Part shown: in pieces, positions 7,925-13,678 of the stretch
Layout: every line of letters begins with the position of its first letter
Position numbering within the stretch: the first letter of the stretch is position 1
NCBI GenBank assembly: GCA_007123575.1
Contig: SKKV01000073.1
Coordinates: 1 to 13,678 of the forward strand
From: Wenzhouxiangella sp.
GTDB taxonomy: Bacteria; Pseudomonadota; Gammaproteobacteria; Xanthomonadales; Wenzhouxiangellaceae
Reading direction: 5' to 3'
DNA length: 13,678 bases
Notes under the pieces: model-generated
Told to the model about the DNA's origin: nothing
Database searches by the model: none
What the model saw: the letters and a program-made list of their open reading frames with translations, nothing else
Translations under genes and position numbers: made by a program

Positions 7925-10315
7925 ATGAATATCTCAGCACCAACCCGCCGCTGTCGCGACGGTCTACTCGTGGCCATCCTGGTCTTGTGCGGCCTCGGTG
8001 GCCCCAATGCGCTGGCTTCGGCGGGCTGTTCGACCGAGCCGGCCGATCGCTTTCAGGCATTGGAACAGGAGCTGAATGAATTCTACCTGGCGGTTGATGT
8101 TGCGCTCGACCTGGCGCCGACCGAGTCGTTCAGCCTGACAGCCAGGCAGAAGGCTATCGGCGAGGAACCGGAGGCACTGTTCGCCTGGGTTCGCGATCAC
8201 ACCCGGCTGCTGCCTTACCAGGGCGCGCTGCGCGGGCCAGCGGGGGTGATGCAGGATCGCTCCGGCAGTCATCTGGATCGGGCCCTGCTGCTGGCCGCCA
8301 TGCTTGAGAGCGCCGACTACGAGGTGCGCCTGGCCCGGGCCAGTCTGGACAAGGAGTCCGTCGCAAGGCTGCCTGACCCGGCTGTTGCCTTGCCGGCTCG
8401 TTCGGCCAGAGATGCGCCTGCGGCTGAGACGCTGGGGGACCTGGCCCGGCAACTGGGCACTGATGCGAGTGCCATGGCGTCTCAGGTGCGGGCCCTGGAA
8501 GCACAGGCTGAAAGTTTTAAACGGCAGATAGCCGGCACGGTCGCCACCCAGAGCGAGGCGCTTGCAAGCCATCTCGAAGCACTCGGGGCCGCCTCGGACG
8601 ATGCAGATGCCCGCGGTGCGGCGCTGGCTGATCACTGGTGGGTCCAGGTGCGTCGCACCAGCGGCTGGCAGGATCTCGATCCGTCGCTGAGAGAACACGA
8701 GGTCGGCGACCGGCTGCATGCCGGCGCCTTTGAAAACGCCTGGCCCGATGAGCTGCCGGCCGAAGTCCAGCATCGGCTGACCATCGAGGTGGTCGCGGAA
8801 CGTCTCGACAATCGCCTCGACAATCGTCGACTGCGGGAAGACATCGCGCTCAGTCATGAAATGGCAGCCATGGATCTGTCCGCCAAGGCATTCGCTCTGG
8901 AACTGCACCCCCTGGGCATGCCGGATGCCGCACGGGTGTCGACCAGCGCCAGCCAGGCCGCGCTCTGGCGCCGGCTTGTCAACCAGAACGAATGGATTCC
9001 CTTTCTCGTGGCTGATGGCGAGCCGATCAGCGACAAGATCATTCGCGCCGATGGCCGCGTGATCGATCACGGCGTCCGCTCGGCTCAGGCCGAGGTTATG
9101 GAAGAAGCGTCGGGGTTGCTCGGTCGGATCGGTCGCGGCGCCCAGCGCGAACGGGCAGGAACGGAGCTGACCGCGGTGTTTCTGCGCCTGACCGTCGCTA
9201 CACCCGGGCGAGAGACCGAAACTTTCGAGCGCTCGCTGATGGACATGCTCGGCCCTTACAGGCGCGCCGGCCGCGGCGCGCGCAGTTTCGAGTTCACGGA
9301 CTCGCTTCGGGAGGCACGAGCGCTGGGCATGTTTTCGTCTACTGAAATATTGGTTCAGCGCAACTGGTGGCAGGCTGAGTATGCGGTGGGTCATCTGCTC
9401 CATGATGCGCGTCTGAATCGCCATGCCGTGCTTGGCGCCGTACATGCGGCCCGGCGTGACGACCCGGCGCTGATCGGCAAGGCGGTCGAGCGCATGGCCA
9501 TGGCCCCGTCCGATCTGGTGATGCTGGCATTCGCCCGCCGGGCCTTGAGCCCGCATCCCGAGGCCGTCGCCCTGACTCGCATGAACCTGCTCACCACCTT
9601 TGAAAACATCACGGCATCGGATGACGGTCCGATCCTGACCCGCGGTTTCGACATCATCGACAATCGGATCAATGTGATTGGCGTAAACGGTTCAGAGAAG
9701 CGCCGGATTCGGCTGGATCAAGGGGTGGCCGACACCGTACTTGAAGCCGAGCTGCTGCAAGCCGAGGGAGCGGTGATGAATACCAGCCTGGATTACGGTC
9801 AGGCGCTGGCTGCCGGCATCGAATGGCAGATGATTGACCGACTTGATGCGAACAACCGTCTTGCGCCGGATACGGCGGTGCACGTTGGCAGCGCGCTGGC
9901 CGCAGGGCATCGCGCTATTCTGCCGGCTGACTCTGAAGCCGATGTCCCGCTCACATGGTGGCGCCTGGATCCGGCAACTGGCACCACGCTGGGGCTCGGG
10001 CCCGACGGCCGTGGTCAGATGACCGAGGCGATCATTACCCAGTGGAAGGCGATTAACTCGGCTTCTTCGGCGGTGTCTTTTACGCTGTCGGTCTGGGAGT
10101 GCCTGGTCCCGGGACATGCTCCGGAAAAGATGCAGTGCTGTATCAAGCAGGCCGGGGCCAAGGTGCTTATCAACAAGGGCCTGGGCAAGCTGTATTCGAC
10201 TCGCCTGGAAATCATCGGCCTGATGCCGGAGTCTCCCGTCTACCAACTGGCCGTAGGCCAGGTTACTGGCAAGTTACATAGCGCGGCCGTCAACGAACTG
10301 ATGCCAGGCTGCTGA
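7925..10315 (+). CDS. Exported transglutaminase-fold protein lacking the catalytic cysteine
   Basis: This encodes 796 aa. The ATG at 7925 is chosen over an upstream in-frame TTG (7880) because GGAGG (7913-7917) sits 7 bases before it and a signal peptide follows directly (hydrophobic 14-25, likely cut after ALA, residue 31). A Ser-Ala-Gly-Cys at 32-35 is an atypical lipobox, so a lipoprotein is possible. Residues ~80-130 and 237-255 form a transglutaminase-like core: AWVRDH, LRGPAGVMQDRSGSHLDRALLLAAML, shown here in part, then DHWWVQVRRTSGWQDLDPS. Aligned to the family's GxCxDxA motif, the nucleophile position is His116 (GSHLDRA), while the His (237) and Asp (252) of the triad are kept. Canonical transglutaminase or protease chemistry is therefore not expected. 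A helical, coiled-coil-like insert (~175-220) separates the two halves. The remaining ~540 residues are unassigned; the last 75 hold four cysteines (726, 738, 739, 796). It starts 19 bp after the vWA gene. A binding or scaffolding role with its neighbours is inferred. Confidence 0.8.
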   Translation: MNISAPTRRCRDGLLVAILVLCGLGGPNALASAGCSTEPADRFQALEQELNEFYLAVDVALDLAPTESFSLTARQKAIGEEPEALFAWVRDHTRLLPYQGALRGPAGVMQDRSGSHLDRALLLAAMLESADYEVRLARASLDKESVARLPDPAVALPARSARDAPAAETLGDLARQLGTDASAMASQVRALEAQAESFKRQIAGTVATQSEALASHLEALGAASDDADARGAALADHWWVQVRRTSGWQDLDPSLREHEVGDRLHAGAFENAWPDELPAEVQHRLTIEVVAERLDNRLDNRRLREDIALSHEMAAMDLSAKAFALELHPLGMPDAARVSTSASQAALWRRLVNQNEWIPFLVADGEPISDKIIRADGRVIDHGVRSAQAEVMEEASGLLGRIGRGAQRERAGTELTAVFLRLTVATPGRETETFERSLMDMLGPYRRAGRGARSFEFTDSLREARALGMFSSTEILVQRNWWQAEYAVGHLLHDARLNRHAVLGAVHAARRDDPALIGKAVERMAMAPSDLVMLAFARRALSPHPEAVALTRMNLLTTFENITASDDGPILTRGFDIIDNRINVIGVNGSEKRRIRLDQGVADTVLEAELLQAEGAVMNTSLDYGQALAAGIEWQMIDRLDANNRLAPDTAVHVGSALAAGHRAILPADSEADVPLTWWRLDPATGTTLGLGPDGRGQMTEAIITQWKAINSASSAVSFTLSVWECLVPGHAPEKMQCCIKQAGAKVLINKGLGKLYSTRLEIIGLMPESPVYQLAVGQVTGKLHSAAVNELMPGC
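8804..8827 (+). repeat. In-frame 12-bp tandem duplication
   Basis: CTCGACAATCGC is followed at once by CTCGACAATCGT, encoding Leu-Asp-Asn-Arg twice within the transglutaminase-fold protein (about residues 294-301). It keeps the frame and probably arose by local slippage. Confidence 0.6.
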
Positions 10316-10324
10316 GGAAACATC

Positions 10325-11773
10325 ATGCGTCCAAGAAACAAGCTGAAGCCAGCCCTCCTGTTCGCGCTGATCCTCGGCGGCATCGCAATGGGCGCGGAAC
10401 CGCAATGGTTGAGCCCCGCCGATCTGTCAGCCGAGGGCAAGTCTGTCAGCCTGGCCGCTGAAGGCTGCAATCGGGCTTTCCATTTCTCGATCAATCGCGC
10501 AGAACTGCGCGCTGAGTATGCAGGCCATGGCGCACCACCCGGCCAGCGCTGGCTGGTGCTGGATCTGGCCGTGGAGAGTCGTATGCCGGTGGACCTGCTC
10601 TACGATCTTGATTACCCCGAGGACTTGCTGGTGGCGTCACTAAGCCGTCAGTTCTACCTGCTGGTCAACCGACGGCAGGTAGCGCGGCGCGTTCTGTTCG
10701 ACGACGATGCGTCCGCCATACCCAACAACTTCGTGCTTGCCCAATGGGGGCAGCGGGTCGCGGGGCGAGTAGTCTACCCGGTGCCCGAAGCCGGGCTCGA
10801 AACGCTTTCGCTGCACTACTATCACGATCAGTACGCGCCGGTAGCCATTACGTTGCTTGGCCCAGGTGAAGTCGAGCCGGTGCCGGCACCGGCGCAGCCG
10901 GTCCAGGCCAACGATCTGATGGAAATTGGCATGTTCGGCACCGAGTTTGCGAGCGATTGGAACGGGCAGGAGGCGGATGAAGGGATGATCTGGCTGGCCG
11001 TGGACTTGCGCGGCCGCGGGCACTGGTCGATTGGTGCTGACGCCCTGGCGCTGGATCGGAATGCCAGCCCCGATGAGCGCGTGCGAATGGCCAAGGTCAT
11101 GGAATACGTCGAGGCCGCCGGGTTGCTTCAGGTGGTGGCCGACGGCGAGCACGCCTACGTGCGCTCCCAAGCCCACTCCACGTTGCCGGAAAATCCGCCC
11201 TTTCTACCCGATGCCATGGCCGGTGGCCAGGCCCTGTTCCAGGTCCCTGAAGATGCCGCCTCGCTGGTGTTGGAGGTCCATTTCCCCGAGTTTCGCGGCC
11301 CGGAAATCGACGAGCCGATTCCCGACTCGATGAGGTTCGCCCTGCGCGGTTCCACGGCAAAAACAGCGACGGAATCGGTGCTGGCACAGATTGATGATGA
11401 ACCCACGCCCTTGACCTTCCACCAGGCGCTACAGGTGGAACGCTTTGGACCACATCGTGCCAGCACTGGGGAAACCCTGCTGGTGCTGGACGCCTCGATG
11501 CGCAACACCAGCCCGGTGGGAGGCATGATGAGTATTTCCGGACGGCTGGATCTGACCACCGCGGATGGGGAAAGGATCGAATGGGTTGGTATCTACAACC
11601 GTGGTCGGATCAAGCTTGCTGAGCCGTTCTGGCTCCCCGTCGGCGGCGCTCCGCGGCGGTTCAAGCTGATTTATCGCCTGCCCGACAACGCATTGCCGAT
11701 TGAGTTGGCTTACCGAGGGGTGTCCGTCAACACCACCATGGAGTTGCCGAGCCCGCAGACCATGAACCACTAA
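10325..11773 (+). CDS. Exported protein of three related beta-sandwich units (DUF4352-like)
   Basis: This encodes 482 aa. GAGGAAA at 10314-10320, overlapping the previous stop, positions the ATG at 10325; the 9-bp gap implies translational coupling. A signal peptide spans residues 1-24 (basic N-terminus, Leu/Ala-rich core, cut after AMGA). Three units of ~110-130 residues follow. Each has a hydrophobic strand of one kind: WLVLDLAV (76-83), MIWLAVDL (221-228) and LLVLDASM (386-393). The first and third units end in a strand such as LSLHYYHD or FKLIYRLP. This resembles the DUF4352/telokin-like Ig fold ('FLVVDVTV' strand), though I cannot verify the family. The first unit has one Cys (48, in AEGCNRAFHF). 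No catalytic motif or membrane helix is visible. Position between the transglutaminase-fold gene and the kinase suggests an accessory or adaptor in the same envelope process. A Pro/Ala linker (about 186-194) separates units 1 and 2. Confidence 0.75.
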   Translation: MRPRNKLKPALLFALILGGIAMGAEPQWLSPADLSAEGKSVSLAAEGCNRAFHFSINRAELRAEYAGHGAPPGQRWLVLDLAVESRMPVDLLYDLDYPEDLLVASLSRQFYLLVNRRQVARRVLFDDDASAIPNNFVLAQWGQRVAGRVVYPVPEAGLETLSLHYYHDQYAPVAITLLGPGEVEPVPAPAQPVQANDLMEIGMFGTEFASDWNGQEADEGMIWLAVDLRGRGHWSIGADALALDRNASPDERVRMAKVMEYVEAAGLLQVVADGEHAYVRSQAHSTLPENPPFLPDAMAGGQALFQVPEDAASLVLEVHFPEFRGPEIDEPIPDSMRFALRGSTAKTATESVLAQIDDEPTPLTFHQALQVERFGPHRASTGETLLVLDASMRNTSPVGGMMSISGRLDLTTADGERIEWVGIYNRGRIKLAEPFWLPVGGAPRRFKLIYRLPDNALPIELAYRGVSVNTTMELPSPQTMNH

Positions 11774-11814
11774 CCTGCTTGCAGGGGCGTTGCATTGCGG
11801 GCACTCTTGTAGGT

Positions 11815-13678
11815 ATGGATGCTGATCGGTTTCGTGAGCTTGAAGCGCTTTTTGAACAGGCGGTTGGCCTGGACTGTACCCGGCGAGAGGCGTTTCTGGA
11901 CGATTTGAAGGCGCGTGATCGCGAGCTGGCTGAGCGCTTGTCGGCCATGCTGGCGGCCGATGGAGCAGGGGCGGATATGCTGGCTGGTCTGGTGGGGCAG
12001 CCCGATACGGACGCCAGCCGACCGCTACCTGAGCGGATTGGTCCGTTTCGGATTCACAAGAAGCTGGGTGAGGGCGGCATGGGGGTGGTCTACCTGGGCC
12101 TGCGCAAGACCGCCGATTTCGAGCAGTGGCTGGCGATCAAACGGCTGAACGCCGCCGTTGATTCCGACCTGGCGCGGCAGCGACTCCTGATCGAGCAGCG
12201 CGTGCTGGCCACCCTGCGGCACCCGAATATCGCCCAGTTTGTTGACGGCGGAGAGGATGCAGACGGTACGCCGTATGTGGCCATGGAGTTTGTCGATGGT
12301 GTACCCCTGCTCGAACATGCCGAAGAAAATCAGTTGTCGCGCCGGCAGCGCGTCAGGCTTTTTCTCGACCTTTGCCAGGCGGTGCATTTCGCCCACCAGC
12401 ATCTGATTGTTCATCGCGACATCAAGGCGGACAATGTACTGATTGACCAGCACGGTGTGCTCAAGCTGCTAGATTTCGGCATTGCCAAGCTGCTTGGCCA
12501 GGAGCGTGGGGGACAGGATAAAACGGTGCTGACCGTGGCCGGGGCGATGACACCACACTACGCCAGCCCGGAGCAGATTCGTGGCGAGACAGTGACGCCG
12601 TTGACCGACGTCTACTCGTTGGGCGTGGTCTTGTATGAACTGCTGGCCGGTCGCAAACCGTATGACATCCAGACCCGGCGCCCGACCGAGATCGAGAAGA
12701 TCATCTGCCTGACTGATCCCGGCCCGCCGCTACCCACGCGACGTGGACGCGATGGCGATCTCAACAGCATTGTGCTCAAGGCGATGCACAAGGAAGCGGG
12801 TCGGCGCTACCAATCGGCCGCTCAGCTGGGCGAAGATCTGCAGCGCTGGCTGGACGGACGCCCGGTGCTGGCCCGACCGGATTCAGCCGGCTATCGACTG
12901 CGCAGCTTTTTGCGCCGTCACCCATTTGGTGCAGCGGCCTCGACCAGCATTGTGCTGCTGCTGGTCGCCTTCAGCGTCGGCATGGGCTGGCAGGCCAACC
13001 GACTGGCGCTGGAGCGCGACCGCGCCGAGCGCGAAGCTCGCGTGGCCACCGAAACCTCCGATTTCCTGATCGAGCTGTTCCAGGCTTCTGATACCCGTGA
13101 AACCAATCCCGAGGATCTGCGCGCTCGCGACCTGCTGGATCGCGCCGCCGAGCGCATACAGACCGAGCTTTACAGTGACCCGCTGACCCGCGCTCAACTG
13201 ATGCAGGTGATTGGGTTGGCCTATTCGCATCAAGGCATGGAAGCAGAAGCTATCTCGCTATTGACTGAAGCACTGCAAATCCGCGAGCAGCACCTGAGGC
13301 CGGACCACGCCTTGGTGGCTTATTCGAGCAACCGACTGGGCAACGCATTGCGCAGTTTTGGGCGCATGAGAGAAGCCGAGCCGATGCTGATGCGCGCATT
13401 GGAGTGGCGCCAGGCCAGTGGTGAAATCAATCATGATCTGGCCGATTCTTACAACAATGTTGGCTTGCTGCAGAACGAGCTTGGTTGGTACGAGGCCGCC
13501 GAGACTTCTCTGCGCCAATCCATTGACTTGCACCGGCAAGCCGGCGGCATGGAAACAACGCAGGCGGCGGCACCGCTGCATAACCTGGCCATTTCTCTTC
13601 GTTCCCAGCAGCGCTTTGATGACGCTCGCCAAGCTGCTTTGGATTCGCTGGCGATCAAACGCGCTAACGACTGGTCGC
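11815..13678 (+). CDS. Transmembrane Ser/Thr protein kinase with TPR region (C-terminus off window)
   Basis: 621 complete codons are present before the right edge. The N-terminal ~70 residues (MDADRFRELEALFEQAV onward) are a helical leader typical of this kinase group, which supports the ATG at 11815 even though only AGG, one base away, precedes it. The Hanks-type kinase domain is complete: Gly-loop GEGGMGVVY (85-93), ATP Lys109 in LAIK, HRDIKADN with catalytic Asp202 and Asn207, DFG at 220-222, and ASPEQ closing the activation segment (which carries DKTVLTVAGAMT). An active kinase is therefore predicted. One transmembrane helix follows (~374-393, SIVLLLVAFSVGMGW core, preceded by RRHP). After a charged linker come TPR-like helix pairs (from ~440, e.g. 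AEAISLLTEALQIREQH, AEPMLMRALEWRQ, AAETSLRQSIDLHRQ). By the positive-inside pattern the kinase is cytoplasmic and the TPR part periplasmic. It starts 41 bp after the previous stop, with no terminator between. Such kinases often sit beside an ECF sigma factor; none is in the window. Confidence 0.9.
   Translation, partial: MDADRFRELEALFEQAVGLDCTRREAFLDDLKARDRELAERLSAMLAADGAGADMLAGLVGQPDTDASRPLPERIGPFRIHKKLGEGGMGVVYLGLRKTADFEQWLAIKRLNAAVDSDLARQRLLIEQRVLATLRHPNIAQFVDGGEDADGTPYVAMEFVDGVPLLEHAEENQLSRRQRVRLFLDLCQAVHFAHQHLIVHRDIKADNVLIDQHGVLKLLDFGIAKLLGQERGGQDKTVLTVAGAMTPHYASPEQIRGETVTPLTDVYSLGVVLYELLAGRKPYDIQTRRPTEIEKIICLTDPGPPLPTRRGRDGDLNSIVLKAMHKEAGRRYQSAAQLGEDLQRWLDGRPVLARPDSAGYRLRSFLRRHPFGAAASTSIVLLLVAFSVGMGWQANRLALERDRAEREARVATETSDFLIELFQASDTRETNPEDLRARDLLDRAAERIQTELYSDPLTRAQLMQVIGLAYSHQGMEAEAISLLTEALQIREQHLRPDHALVAYSSNRLGNALRSFGRMREAEPMLMRALEWRQASGEINHDLADSYNNVGLLQNELGWYEAAETSLRQSIDLHRQAGGMETTQAAAPLHNLAISLRSQQRFDDARQAALDSLAIKRANDWS

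Noticed and set aside
6769..8007. 412-codon minus-strand open frame
   Set aside because: Antisense to the vWA domains and the start of the next gene; no domain or start signal is seen.
7964..9556. 530-codon minus-strand open frame
   Set aside because: It is antisense to the transglutaminase-fold gene, whose signal peptide, ribosome site and motifs are clear. The long antisense frame is a GC-rich codon-bias shadow.
11774..11785. Palindrome CCTGCTTGCAGG between the third gene and the kinase, considered as a terminator
   Set aside because: The stem is only 4-5 bp with a tiny loop and no T-run follows, so it is unlikely to stop transcription.

Overview
The window looks like a chromosomal segment from a GC-rich Gammaproteobacterium. 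The Wenzhouxiangella/Xanthomonadales neighbourhood is my best guess. It rests on style only: a beta-helix protein ending in a DIGAYE motif with an IFxxRF linker, large PPC/vWA exported proteins, and a Ser/Thr kinase with a C-terminal TPR region. No rRNA, tRNA or CRISPR was seen, and nothing fixes the taxon.

The left third (1 to about 2600) is a scarred, accessory-looking region. Positions 1-861 on the minus strand hold the open frame of a beta-helix plus formylglycine-generating-enzyme-like (FGE/SUMF1) protein. It runs off the left edge and has lost its N-terminus: a stop codon closes the frame at 862-864 and no signal peptide or plausible start precedes the beta-helix. A small lipoprotein gene (901-1380, plus) points away from it. 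Next comes a 646-bp IS1380-like remnant (1433-2078) with both terminal inverted repeats but only the first ~56 residues of a transposase. A minus-strand frame of unknown family (2027-2401, open to 2467) reads into the right end of that remnant, so its C-terminus appears to be supplied by the IS.

The right three quarters is a plus-strand, tightly spaced cluster: (i) a 1764-aa exported protein with PPC-like beta-sandwich repeats, two discoidin-like modules and two vWA domains (2611-7905); (ii) a 796-aa exported transglutaminase-fold protein that keeps the His and Asp but has His where the catalytic Cys should be (7925-10315); (iii) a 482-aa exported protein made of three similar beta-sandwich units (10325-11773); (iv) a Ser/Thr protein kinase with a complete catalytic core, one transmembrane helix and an extracytoplasmic TPR region, cut by the right edge (11815-13678). 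Gaps are 19, 9 and 41 bp, which suggests one transcription unit. A perfect 8-bp hairpin lies in the 5' leader.

Inference: the three exported proteins share the periplasmic/envelope compartment with the kinase TPR region. The simplest reading is an envelope sensing or adhesion complex (vWA scaffold, non-catalytic transglutaminase-fold partner, beta-sandwich accessory) coupled to a cytoplasmic kinase. I know of no named system with this exact composition, and a functional link is not shown by the sequence.
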